Of a stretch of DNA of 38,070 nucleotides, positions 9,338 through 20,820 are shown in pieces (position 1 is the stretch's first letter; each line of letters starts with the position of its first letter). The position numbers and the translations under genes are program-made. Source of the stretch: Candidatus Martarchaeota archaeon (GTDB lineage Archaea; Thermoproteota; Thermoprotei_A; Marsarchaeales; Marsarchaeaceae); contig JAMDBQ010000018.1 in NCBI GenBank assembly GCA_023487445.1, positions 37,200 to 75,269 of the forward strand. The letters are read 5' to 3'. The notes beneath the pieces were generated by a model. That model worked only from the letters and a program-made list of their open reading frames with translations. It searched no databases and was not told where the DNA came from.

Positions 9338-10456
9338 TTGGGCCACCTACGTTTCAAAGCATCTAAATCACTGATCGAGCTAGCCGGCTTGACTGAATTG
9401 ACCGTTCTACTCAAGGTTGACCCGCTCAGTCCGGGCGTGGAAGAGATCCATAAAGCCGCCTCAGTTATCAGGAGCGGTGGAACGGTTGCGTTTCCCACAG
9501 AAACCGTTTACGGCCTCGGATGCGATGCTTTTAACGCGGATGCATGCAGAAAGATCTTTCAAATAAAGGGCAGGCCGGCTGACAATCCCCTGATCGTCCA
9601 TATATCTTCACTTCGGGCCCTGAACGAATTATGCGACACGGTACCCAAGAGCGTCGAGTTGATTCTTGAGAAGATCTGGCCGGGGCCAATCACCATGCTT
9701 TTACCCAAGTCTGACAGGGTTCCGGAGGCAGTCACAGCCGGTCTGCCAACGGTGGCAGTTAGAATGCCTGCTCACCCAGTGGCTTTGGCGCTTGTTGATG
9801 AATCTGGAACACCTATCGCGGCGCCGAGCGCAAACATTTCGGGTAGACCAAGCCCCACCAAACCGGAGCACGTCGTAAACGATCTCTGGGGGAAAGTTGA
9901 CCTAGTCTTAGACGGGGGACCAACCTTCTTCGGAGTTGAATCCACCATAGTGAAAGTCGACGGAAATGCAGCCACGGTGCTTAGGCCCGGCCCGTTCACC
10001 ACGGAGGATCTTTCAAGGATCTTTGGGTCTGTGAGCGTTTACCACTCCCCGCCCGGCGAAAGACCCCTTTCACCTGGGATGGTGTATCGGCACTACTCAC
10101 CCAGTAAAAAGTTGTTCATGGTCAGCGGAGACTTGGTCAGCATGGCCAACAGCCTGGTTGACGACGGCATGAAGGTTGCGGTGATTTGCACCAAAGAGAA
10201 AGCTGACCTGCTGAAGTGTCCGGCCGTGGTTTTGAGCAGCACGTCAAACATATACGAGGTAGCTAAAAACCTGTTCGACAGCCTAAGAAGGCTAGACGAA
10301 CTCGAATGCGAATTCGGTCTGGCTCAAAGATTCGAGGAGAAAGGAATAGGCTTGGCCGTAATGAACAGACTCGCAAAGGCGTGCGGCGGAATTTCTGTTA
10401 CAAATACAAAAGAAATAATTTCACTGCTCCAAGATAACTCGGGAAGCCGCTTCTAG
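9338..10456 (+). CDS. sua5: Sua5/YciO/YrdC threonylcarbamoyl-AMP synthase (two-domain Sua5)
   Basis: VIRSGGTVAFPTETVYGLGCDAFNADACRKIFQIKGRPADNPLIVHI; PIAAPSANISGRPSPT; STIVKVDG; C-terminal Sua5 domain (SPGMVYRHYSPSKKLFMV). Start probably downstream of 9338. Confidence 0.93.
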   Translation: MGHLRFKASKSLIELAGLTELTVLLKVDPLSPGVEEIHKAASVIRSGGTVAFPTETVYGLGCDAFNADACRKIFQIKGRPADNPLIVHISSLRALNELCDTVPKSVELILEKIWPGPITMLLPKSDRVPEAVTAGLPTVAVRMPAHPVALALVDESGTPIAAPSANISGRPSPTKPEHVVNDLWGKVDLVLDGGPTFFGVESTIVKVDGNAATVLRPGPFTTEDLSRIFGSVSVYHSPPGERPLSPGMVYRHYSPSKKLFMVSGDLVSMANSLVDDGMKVAVICTKEKADLLKCPAVVLSSTSNIYEVAKNLFDSLRRLDELECEFGLAQRFEEKGIGLAVMNRLAKACGGISVTNTKEIISLLQDNSGSRF

Positions 10457-10498
10457 GCAACAGCACCCGGAAAGCAAAGTTAAACTCGACCTAGCCAC

Positions 10499-10621
10499 AT
10501 GAAACGGGAGGCCGCTGAGTTAGATAAGAAGATTCTCACGAGTTTAATTTACGATACCCGTAAACCAAACTTCAGCCTCTCGATTGCTCGCCCCGCAGCC
10601 TCGAATCCGCGGTGTGATTAG
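10499..10621 (+). pseudogene. Short ORF resembling a truncated Lrp/AsnC N-terminal HTH
   Basis: MKREAAELDKKILTSLIYDTRKPNFSLSIARPAASNPRCD*; ELDKKIL..L..D.R.PN...IA resembles Lrp/AsnC starts. A following frame reads RIRGVIRP*TLRLGSGSSITYAE*, reminiscent of the next part of that family. Confidence 0.35.
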
Positions 10622-10699
10622 ACCATAGACTCTACGGTTAGGCTCAGGCTCAAGCATTACATACGCAGAGTAAAATAGTACCCGGGCGTAGACACTCCG

Positions 10700-11323
10700 A
10701 TGGAAGCCTTCGATAAAATCTGCGAACTGTTTGACGTAGATCACGAACAAATAGCAAGATACTACCGCGAATGTGAACCGTTGAACGCCGAGATTGAGGC
10801 AAAAATGGGTGGTCTTTCACTGTGGGCGCTCGACCGCGAGGAACGTATGGTCCTTTACTCGATAACGAAGCTGCTTAGACCACTCTCAGTGGTAGAAACA
10901 GGTGTGGGTTCAGGCGTATCCTCAAGCTTCATATTGGCGGCTCTGGATAGGGGAACGCTTCACTCCGTGGACCTAGGAAAGAAATACGGAAACGAAGAGA
11001 AGACTTATCCCGTGGGGTTCGCCGTCCCCGAGAAACTCAGAAACAAGTGGGTACTGCACGTAGGTGAGTCAAAGACGATTTTACCTGAGCTCATGAATCA
11101 GCTAGGAGAAATACAGCTGTTCCTACACGATAGCGAGCACACCTACGAAAACGTGTGGTTTGAGCTCTCAGAGGCCTGGAACCACATTTCAAGCGGTGTC
11201 ATACTCTTGGATAACTACGACTGGACAGAGGCTCCCAAGAAATTTGCTCAATCGGTTAGAAGCAGGTTGGTGCATTTAGCAGGCGACATGGCTGCCATCC
11301 CAAAACGCGGAGACAAAAGTTGA
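10700..11323 (+). CDS. Class I SAM-dependent methyltransferase (family 24-like)
   Basis: LSVVETGVGSGVSSSFILAALDRGTLHSVDLGK; IQLFLHDSEHTYENVWFELSEAWNHISSGVILLDNYDW. Confidence 0.75.
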   Translation: MEAFDKICELFDVDHEQIARYYRECEPLNAEIEAKMGGLSLWALDREERMVLYSITKLLRPLSVVETGVGSGVSSSFILAALDRGTLHSVDLGKKYGNEEKTYPVGFAVPEKLRNKWVLHVGESKTILPELMNQLGEIQLFLHDSEHTYENVWFELSEAWNHISSGVILLDNYDWTEAPKKFAQSVRSRLVHLAGDMAAIPKRGDKS

Positions 11324-12462
11324 TCAACTACCCGAGTCTATCCCCCGTGGAATCACTATCCAAGCAGACGCGTGGAAGGAGCGTTGTAAACCTGGCCTCG
11401 GGCTCGCCGGACCCATCGATGATACCCCTGCGAGAGATACATGGCGCCTACACCCAGGTGATCTCGGAATACGGCCGTCTAGCGTTTTCCTACCCCGGGG
11501 CGGGAGGCCTAGAAGAGTTGAAGGCGCAGATCAAGGCCTGGTGCAAAGCCATAGGCGTACCAGCCGGTGGTTCAAAGGTGGTGGTGACCAGTGGCGCACA
11601 GCACGCTATAACCCTGCTAGCCGTAGCGGTTGCCGCAAACAGGTCGTACGCACATGAAGATCCAACCTTCCCTGAAACCCTGAACAGTTTTAGACTACTC
11701 GGCAAAACGCCGGTTCAAATACCAATAGACCACCGTGGGGCGCAGCTGGAAATCCTTGAACAAGCCTTTTCAAAGGGGAAGAAGTTCTCGGCCTTCTACA
11801 CGATACCTGTGTGCCATAACCCTGCAGGTGTAAACATGTCTACTGATAGAAGAAGTCACCTGGCTCAGCTCTCAGTTGACCACGGCTTCACTTGTGTAGA
11901 AGACGATCCATATAGGCCGATATGCCCAGAACCCGGGGAGCCAATATTTTCCCATTCCCCGAAGTCGGTTGCCTACGTTGGCAGCTTCAGCAAAGCGGTT
12001 GCACCTGGACTAAGAATCGGCTTTGTATTGACGGCAAATCATCGACTCGCAAACCTGGTTGAGCGACTCGAACAACTTGATTTTTCGACATCAACCATAA
12101 ACCAGCTTGTCTTGAGCAGACTCCTGCGTTCAGGTGCGGTTTCAAAGTCACTTGAGCCTCTGCGCTCACACTACCACATGAAACTCAAAGCGGCTACGGA
12201 TGAACTCGTCGACAACGGTTTGGAACTTGTGTTCAAACCAGCCGGCGGCCTTTTCCTGCTAGCAGATCTAGGTGTTAACGCCGTGAAACTCCTTCCGAAG
12301 GCGCTCCGCAGAGGTGTGGCCTACGTTCCGGCTTTGGGGTTTTACGCCCGGGGAAGACGTAAGGCGTCGGGCTATGCGCGCCTAAGCATTGGACCGGCGT
12401 CCTGCGACGAGATAGCGACGGGTATAAGGTTGATCAAGAAGGCTATACTGGACGACTCCTGA
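11320..12462 (+). CDS. PLP-dependent aminotransferase, class I/II (LysN/MocR-like)
   Basis: FSYPGAGGLEELKAQI, VVTSGAQHAITLLA, CHNPAGVNMSTDRR, CVEDDPYRP, YVGSFSKAVAPGLRIGFV (PLP Lys). Overlaps the end of the methyltransferase ORF by 4 nt. Confidence 0.9.
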   Translation: MINYPSLSPVESLSKQTRGRSVVNLASGSPDPSMIPLREIHGAYTQVISEYGRLAFSYPGAGGLEELKAQIKAWCKAIGVPAGGSKVVVTSGAQHAITLLAVAVAANRSYAHEDPTFPETLNSFRLLGKTPVQIPIDHRGAQLEILEQAFSKGKKFSAFYTIPVCHNPAGVNMSTDRRSHLAQLSVDHGFTCVEDDPYRPICPEPGEPIFSHSPKSVAYVGSFSKAVAPGLRIGFVLTANHRLANLVERLEQLDFSTSTINQLVLSRLLRSGAVSKSLEPLRSHYHMKLKAATDELVDNGLELVFKPAGGLFLLADLGVNAVKLLPKALRRGVAYVPALGFYARGRRKASGYARLSIGPASCDEIATGIRLIKKAILDDS

Positions 12463-12578
12463 ACAGTCTTGGCAGATGAAAGAGTCCCATCGCCCGCTAA
12501 GACATCTGACACGGCCAGCCGCAGACCTGGTCGAGCAGAGTAGACGCAGCGTTCCGAGATCACCTTGGACGTGTCCAG

Positions 12579-12630
12579 GTGAACTGCCCCGCCCTTCCGG
12601 ACGGGGACTTCCGCCCCCTCGAACCCCCAT
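12579..12630 (-). repeat. Putative IS200/IS605-type right-end hairpin remnant
   Basis: Minus strand reads ...gggggcggaagtCCCCGTCCggaaGGGCGGGGcagttcac: 8-bp stem (one G-T) with GGAA loop then cagttcac. Resembles the right-end hairpin/insertion junction of IS200/IS605 elements. Confidence 0.4.
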
Positions 12631-12690
12631 AAAGTTAAAAAAGAGAAGGTTAGCCGAGTCGACTGAAGAGGCGCTGGATCGGCGAAGGCC

Positions 12691-14952
<2,262 letters not shown>

Positions 14953-14976
14953 TCAACCATGAAAGTTGTAGACATA

Positions 14977-14994
14977 TACTCTTAATTAAGAGTA
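14977..14994. promoter_or_regulatory. Perfect 18-bp palindrome at the katG promoter (putative operator)
   Basis: TACTCTTAATTAAGAGTA is its own reverse complement; 42 nt upstream of the katG ATG and abutting a TATA-like agtatatg on the minus strand. Confidence 0.6.
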
Positions 14995-15118
14995 ACTTCT
15001 ATTTAATTATTCCGATAGTTCTTTGCTCCTGGGCTGTACACCTCGACCTGAATCATACCGAACACAGAGTTCCTGATCATAGCCACGCTTAAAATCTCGT
15101 ACACATTCTGTCCGTGAT

Positions 15119-15541
15119 TTGGATTCAACCATACCCGACGAACTTGAAAAGTTACTGAGGTCCCCCGGAAGGAAGCTCCTCGTGGCTTACCAGTCAACAG
15201 AATTCAACAAATGTGATGGAAACAAAGCCTACGTTATAGAAGTCCAAGAGTCAGCTGGCGCTGCAGGAGGCCGAGCGGCCGGAATGGGTGTCAGGAAACC
15301 CTTCAGGATAACCAGGTTCAAATGCGAAGGCGCAGGCTACACCCGCACCTTTGAATGTACAGAGCCCTCCGACATCGAAAAGTTCGAGATACCCTATCAC
15401 TCCACGGCCATGGATGTTACGCTTAGCTCGGGTGCAACAGTCGTAGTGTCGGGGGTGGTCGACCCCGAGATTTTTGAGCAATACGAAGAAATTGTCGAGA
15501 AACTAGGGAACCACCCTGTAAAACGGTTTAAACCAGATTAA
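15119..15541 (+). CDS. Conserved-looking hypothetical protein
   Basis: 140 aa ORF (start uncertain) with regular alternating sequence; no family recognised. Convergent with the GNAT gene, stops overlap. Confidence 0.5.
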   Translation: MDSTIPDELEKLLRSPGRKLLVAYQSTEFNKCDGNKAYVIEVQESAGAAGGRAAGMGVRKPFRITRFKCEGAGYTRTFECTEPSDIEKFEIPYHSTAMDVTLSSGATVVVSGVVDPEIFEQYEEIVEKLGNHPVKRFKPD

Positions 15542-16329
15542 GGTGCGGTGTATAAAGCGAGGCTTCCGCACTCACGGAATCCCAGCCCCGCATAGAGGGG
15601 TAGACCCATTGGTGTGGCGTATAGGCTGACCGTTCGGTGGCCCCGGCTATGTGCGAGCCGGCAGGCTTCCAAGGTCATAGCGCGTCCGATTCCGTGGCCG
15701 CGCGCCTCTGGTATGGTAGCGACCCCCCAGATCGATGCAGGTTCACCGAAGCACATCAGGGTGGCTGAGGCCACTGGGCGGTTTCCGACCCAGCCGAGCA
15801 GGTGGGCTACTGGTCCGCTCGGGCTCAGTCCGAAAAGCCTCTTCATGGCAGCTCGTGGCGCAAAGTCCTGTCCCAAGGTCTCGACCTGAATCCTGGATAG
15901 GAGCGCGTGCAGCTCGTCGCTGTCCACTCTCGTTACCCGTAGCGAGGAGGGTAACTGCTCGATCAGGGGAAGCTTGGCCAGGGTGGCGGCCATCGCGGGG
16001 GTGACGCGCCGAGTGAATCCCTGCGATACCAGGTAACCGTGGACCCCGCTTTCATGGTCGGGGAGTGCTGTGACGAAGACAACGGAGCCCTCAGCGAATC
16101 TTTACTGAACAGCTCTGACCTCGTGCTCGCTTGCGCCCGGCTCGGTCTCAAACGCGAAGATTGTTTCACCGTGGAGCCCATGGCCACGCAGCAATAGAAG
16201 GGGGCCGAAATCGGAGACACGCCACGTTTCAGGCTGAAGCTGGGATACGTGCCGGAAGAACCGCACGAGTTCTTGGAACGCGGCTTTGCCGAGCGTCGCC
16301 ACTGATGCATCGCCGAGCTGATCTACCAC
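15538..16329 (-). pseudogene. GNAT N-acetyltransferase interrupted by an in-frame TAA
   Basis: 15538-15993 encodes a GNAT domain (ASIWGVATIPEARGHGIGRAMTLEACRLAHSRGHRTVSLYATPMGLPLYAGLGFREC). The same frame continues upstream (RFAEGSVVFVTALPDHESGVHGYLVSQGFTRRVTPAMAATLAKLP), through one TAA at 16102-16104, into MVDQLGDASVATLGKAAFQELVRFFRHVSQLQPETWRVSDFGPLLLLRGHGLHGETIFAFE. Confidence 0.6.
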
Positions 16330-16577
16330 TGGGAATCATCTGCCAGTCCTAGCGGGAGCTGGGTATCCAAACGAGTATAACATCGGCGACGGCTAAGTGT
16401 CCGCCGCCCACACATATATTTTTGCACTCATAGTTCGTCGGACCATACCAGCGCACCATTCTGAGAGTTTAAACGAAAGATTCGGAGCATCTCATGATTC
16501 GATGACGGGGTCAACCCCAAACTTGCGGAGATCTAGAAGTTGCTCGCCGTGGACGAAATATTTAACTGCTCAAAGCC

Positions 16578-18545
16578 GTGTGGGTGCTGGTAGTGTCGGG
16601 TTCCCAGAACAGGAGGCTTGCTGCGGTGATGTTCACAGACATAGTGGGCTACACCGCTCTGACTCAGCTGGACGAAGCCCAGTCTCTACGTGTATTGGAT
16701 AGGCATAACAGGCTGCTTCGTCCGGTTTTCACCAAGTTCAAGGGGAGAGAAGTTAAGACGATCGGCGACTCATTCCTAGTTGAATTCGAAAGTGCGCTGG
16801 ACGCCGTAAACTGCGCTATCGAAATTCAGCGGCTCCTCAACGATTACAACGCGTCATTGGGAGAGGAGTGGAGGATAATTCTGAGGATAGGCATACACCT
16901 TGGAGACGTGGTGGACTCTCAGGGCGATATTCTCGGGGACACTGTGAATATCTCATCCCGGATCCAGCCGCTCAGCCAGCCAGGTGGAGTGTGCGTATCC
17001 GGCCAAGTATATGATCAGGTAAGAAACAAAATACGCGCGCCAATGGTTAAGCTGGAGCCAAGGCAGCTTAAAGGCGTAAACTCGCAGGTTGATGTGTACA
17101 AAATAGTGATGCCTTGGGAGAACTATGATTTTGTCGAGGGGGCGCCACCTGCAGAGGCGGCTCGGCAGATGAGTAACCGGGTGGCCGTTCTTCCATTCAT
17201 CAACATGAGCCCGAACCCAGACGACGAATACTTTGCGGACGGAATCACAGAGGAGCTGATCGACAGGCTCGCACACGTAAGCGGCTTGGAAGTTATTGCT
17301 CGAACGTCCATCATGACATACAAGGGCGAGAAGAAGAAGGCGTCGCAGGTTGGTCAGGAGCTGAAAGTGGGATTCTTGGTTGAAGGTAGTGTCAGGAAAG
17401 TGGCCAACAGGGTGAGGGTAACTGTTCAGCTGATCAACACCGTAACCGAAGCCCACATCTGGTCGGAACACTACGACGGCACACTGGACGACATCTTCGC
17501 GGTACAGGACGAAATCACTCAAAGAGTGGTTTCGGAGCTGCGAGTCAAGCTCTCGGCCAGGGAAAGAATCGCGATCGCCAAGAAACCCACTCAGGATATG
17601 GAGGCTTACACCTACTATCTGCAGGGCTCGCAGCTAATTCATAGGCTTGAGGAAGAGCCTAACAGGGAGGCCCTCAAACTGTTTTTGAACGCGACCCAAA
17701 GAGATCCAAACTACGCAGCCGCCTACGCGGGTATCAGCTTTTCCTATAGCTTTCTCGGTTTACACGGGTATATTACGTTTGCCGAAGCCATCGAGAAGGG
17801 CAGACTTGCGGCAATGAAGGCTATTCAACTCGACCAGGACCTTGCCATGTCTCACGCCGCTATGGCGCTAGTCATGTTTATGGCTGACGAATGGGAGAGC
17901 ATCCAAGAGATTAGGAGGACGATTGAACTCGACCCGAACTATTCCGTGGGATACGGGATGCTTGGCGTCTGGTCTACCAGCGTGGGAAACATTCAGGAGG
18001 CCGTGGCCGCGCTGGAGAAGGCGTACGCCCTGGACCCCCTCAACCCGGAATGGGTGACCACGCTAGGAGTAGTCTATTACTACGCTGGGCAAGAGAAGAA
18101 AGCCTTGGACCACTGGAAGAGGACGATGCCTCTTGAGCCGTATCGCACACACGCGGCTCTTTCCATGTACTACATGGGTAAAGGCGAGTACAAGGATGCC
18201 GACAAGGAGGTCAAAGAGCTAGAGCATCTGGGGCCGAGTCTAATCGACACGCTCTTCTGCAAAGGGGTTTTGGCTGCGCTCGCGGGAGATCAGGACACTG
18301 CCCGGGAGATGATATCCAGACTCGAAAAAATGCAGAACACCGCTTTTAGCAGGGGCACGATACATCTGGCAATGGGGGAAAAGGAAAAGTTCTTCGAACT
18401 CATGTTTAGGTCGGCTCAGGAACACACGATTAACATCTCGCTTATTCGATGGGACCCGTTGTTCGCGGATGCCAGAACAGACCCCCGGATAAAAGAACTT
18501 CTGAGCAGATCAGCCACCACCTTGGGTCTTCAGTTCACCTCGTAA
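16578..18545 (+). CDS. Class III adenylate/guanylate cyclase fused to TolB-like and TPR regions
   Basis: RRLAAVMFTDIVGYTALTQLDEAQ, VKTIGDSFLVEFESALDAV, RIGIHLGDVVDSQGDILGDTVNISSRIQPLSQPGGVCVS; then VAVLPFINMSPNPDDEYFADGITEELIDRLAHVSGLEVIARTS and TPR-like helices. Actual start may be a GTG slightly downstream. Confidence 0.92.
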   Translation: MWVLVVSGSQNRRLAAVMFTDIVGYTALTQLDEAQSLRVLDRHNRLLRPVFTKFKGREVKTIGDSFLVEFESALDAVNCAIEIQRLLNDYNASLGEEWRIILRIGIHLGDVVDSQGDILGDTVNISSRIQPLSQPGGVCVSGQVYDQVRNKIRAPMVKLEPRQLKGVNSQVDVYKIVMPWENYDFVEGAPPAEAARQMSNRVAVLPFINMSPNPDDEYFADGITEELIDRLAHVSGLEVIARTSIMTYKGEKKKASQVGQELKVGFLVEGSVRKVANRVRVTVQLINTVTEAHIWSEHYDGTLDDIFAVQDEITQRVVSELRVKLSARERIAIAKKPTQDMEAYTYYLQGSQLIHRLEEEPNREALKLFLNATQRDPNYAAAYAGISFSYSFLGLHGYITFAEAIEKGRLAAMKAIQLDQDLAMSHAAMALVMFMADEWESIQEIRRTIELDPNYSVGYGMLGVWSTSVGNIQEAVAALEKAYALDPLNPEWVTTLGVVYYYAGQEKKALDHWKRTMPLEPYRTHAALSMYYMGKGEYKDADKEVKELEHLGPSLIDTLFCKGVLAALAGDQDTAREMISRLEKMQNTAFSRGTIHLAMGEKEKFFELMFRSAQEHTINISLIRWDPLFADARTDPRIKELLSRSATTLGLQFTS

Positions 18546-18622
18546 TCCCGTGTCTTAGCCCCGGTTCTCGCAAGCGACGTGTCCGGGCATACAACCAGCG
18601 TGGCAGCGGTAGCCACCATGAC

Positions 18623-18751
18623 ATGCCAGTGGGCGAAGTGTGGACACACTTTCTCTTCGTGAGGCCAGAAGTTGCGGAGGACACATCTGAACTCGCGTGT
18701 CTTAGGCTAGAACAGCTAGGTTTTATGAGGGTATACAAACTAAACCCATAG
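18623..18751 (+). CDS. Possible small ORF (42 aa)
   Basis: MPVGEVWTHFLFVRPEVAEDTSELACLRLEQLGFMRVYKLNP*, protein-like composition in an otherwise non-coding gap. Confidence 0.25.
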   Translation: MPVGEVWTHFLFVRPEVAEDTSELACLRLEQLGFMRVYKLNP

Positions 18752-18822
18752 GCGTCACCCACAACGGTAGCGAACATATGAGCAACTGTATATGGGAACT
18801 CGGCCTCACTTCAAAGTACCAC

Positions 18823-19839
18823 CTACTCAAGCAACCTGATACCCGATTCCACCAAGCGAACAACGGAGTCAGCGTCCTTTGAGGACATAATCGAATGGGA
18901 GGAGTGAATATACCTGCATGGCACGGAGACCGCTGTAAAAGGTATGCCTTGACTGGCAAGGTGTAGTGCACCGCCATCCGTGCCCCCGTATGCGGGCTTC
19001 TTGATCTGATACGGAATACTATTCTTCTTGGCCGCCTCCCTGAACACCGCTGTCAGCCGAGGGTCGGCTACCAGTGATCTGTCCATGACGGTTAGCGCCG
19101 CACCTTCTCCCATTCTTGCTGGCCTCTTCTCCTCAGGAAGGCCGGGCTGATCGGCTGCAACCGTGGCTTCCAGCACGACGCCGTAATCCGCCTTAATCGT
19201 GTTAGCAATCACCGATGCCCCTCTGCAACCAACTTCCTCCTGGACTGTGGCAACATAGTGTATGGTAAGCTTCGAATCAGTTAGAGTCTCTGCCAGCTTC
19301 ACTAGGTTTCGACATCCTGCGCGGTCATCCAGCGCCTTACTCATCACCAAGTCAGCTCTTTCCCTAACCGTGGCGCAAGGTACTATTGGAACGCCCGTTA
19401 CGACCCCCTCATCAACAAGTTCCTTTCGGCTAAAACCCGTATCAACATAAAGTGAATCCACCCTCACCGCCTGAGAACGCTCGGATTCATTGGTGATATG
19501 TGGCGAAGTGCTTGCTACGACCCCATACACAGGGGTGTTTGCAAGGATTTTAACTTCCATGTCGGGTAGAATGCGTTCATCCCATCCACCAAGGGGTACA
19601 ACCTTGAGAAATCCGTCTTCGTAAACATGCTGAACCATAAATCCGACCTCATCCATGTGGGCAACCAATAATATCGACTTGTCGGAGACGCCTTGCTTGG
19701 TTGCCACAATGTTTCCTATGTTATCTGTTTTCAAGAAATCGACTCTGTCTTCGAGCATCTTCTTCAAGACTAGGCGAACCGGCTCCTCGAAGCCTGATGG
19801 TGCATCGACGGATAGAAGGGCTGACAGCACATCATCCAT
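18823..19839 (-). CDS. M42-family aminopeptidase / endoglucanase-like metallopeptidase
   Basis: LLSVDAPSGFEEPVR, ILLVAHMDEVGFMVQ, LDDRAGCRNLVKLAE, TVQEEVGCRGA, GTDGGALHLASQGIPFTAVSVPCRYIHSSHS. Confidence 0.93.
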   Translation of the reverse strand: MDDVLSALLSVDAPSGFEEPVRLVLKKMLEDRVDFLKTDNIGNIVATKQGVSDKSILLVAHMDEVGFMVQHVYEDGFLKVVPLGGWDERILPDMEVKILANTPVYGVVASTSPHITNESERSQAVRVDSLYVDTGFSRKELVDEGVVTGVPIVPCATVRERADLVMSKALDDRAGCRNLVKLAETLTDSKLTIHYVATVQEEVGCRGASVIANTIKADYGVVLEATVAADQPGLPEEKRPARMGEGAALTVMDRSLVADPRLTAVFREAAKKNSIPYQIKKPAYGGTDGGALHLASQGIPFTAVSVPCRYIHSSHSIMSSKDADSVVRLVESGIRLLE

Positions 19840-20027
19840 GGTGAAGGCGATAGAACGAGAACTATTTTAGTCTTTCACACAAGTCCTTGGAAGCGCCTCG
19901 AACCTGTTAGACGACATGAGTAGCGAGAACTCCGGCCCGTCTTGTGACTCATGACTGAGCTAAAATCCCGGATTCCCGTCCGTCATGCCTACCTATGCGA
20001 AACGCTTTTTAGACTTGGTTTCAGGAC

Positions 20028-20681
20028 GTGTACTGGAGGCGGTGCCACGTGGAGTCTGGATTGCGCATCGTGCTGGGCGTGATATTCGCAGTTATCGTCG
20101 CAATGTCGGCAATAGGCGTCGTCCATAACTTCTTAGCTGATCGCGGTTACTACGCCAACCAGATTCCGTCGCGCTATCAGGCGTTGAAGGGAATACCGGT
20201 AATTGTCGACCAGCACTCGCTCAGCTCCGAAGTATTAGCCTCCAACTATTCGAGGGGTTTCAGTGAGGCCACCGCTCTTTCAGAGCACGAATTCATATCA
20301 AACTTTGAATATATTGAAGCCAACAGGCTGAATATTAGCTACGTCATAGCAAACTACACTTTTCCAGAGGCAACGCTGGGAGTTGCCGTGGTCACATTAT
20401 CATCCGGAGACTATCATGCGGCGCTCAGCTCAACAATCCAGAGCATCAGAAACCATCTGGAAAATAGTGCTGATAGTACCTGCACTCAAGGGCTTTTCAC
20501 CAAAAATATGTCGACTTCATCAGTCGTCTACTATGAAGCCGGCAAGGTCTTTGGCCAATGCGGCTTTATATATACTATGATTGAATACGAGCCTTATTCA
20601 ATTATTGTTCTGCAGTACAGCACCCTTGAGCCGCCAACGTTACCTCAGCTTGCGGCAATAGCGGACTCGCTAGCAGGATAG
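20028..20681 (+). CDS. Hypothetical protein with N-terminal TM anchor
   Basis: 217 aa; LRIVLGVIFAVIVAMSAIGVV followed by an extracytoplasmic-looking domain; TATA-like cgctttttag upstream and a T8 tract downstream. Start may be GTG (VESGLRIV). Confidence 0.6.
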   Translation: MYWRRCHVESGLRIVLGVIFAVIVAMSAIGVVHNFLADRGYYANQIPSRYQALKGIPVIVDQHSLSSEVLASNYSRGFSEATALSEHEFISNFEYIEANRLNISYVIANYTFPEATLGVAVVTLSSGDYHAALSSTIQSIRNHLENSADSTCTQGLFTKNMSTSSVVYYEAGKVFGQCGFIYTMIEYEPYSIIVLQYSTLEPPTLPQLAAIADSLAG

Positions 20682-20782
20682 ATAAATAACGTTGGCTACG
20701 CAGCCTCCCATATTTCAGATAGTGGCGCAATAGCGTTACAGGTCGAATCATGCGGAGGGGCCAAGAGCGAGAGAATGCAAAG

Positions 20783-20790
20783 TTTTTTTT
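20783..20790 (+). terminator. Oligo-T terminator-like tract
   Basis: TTTTTTTT about 100 nt downstream of the 20028-20681 gene; archaeal terminators are T-rich. Confidence 0.35.
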
Positions 20791-20820
20791 CTAACCATAC
20801 GTAGACCGTATACGACCAAG

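Noticed and set aside
16953-17522. 189-aa minus-strand ORF inside the cyclase gene
   Set aside because: Shadow ORF antisense to a strongly supported CDS.
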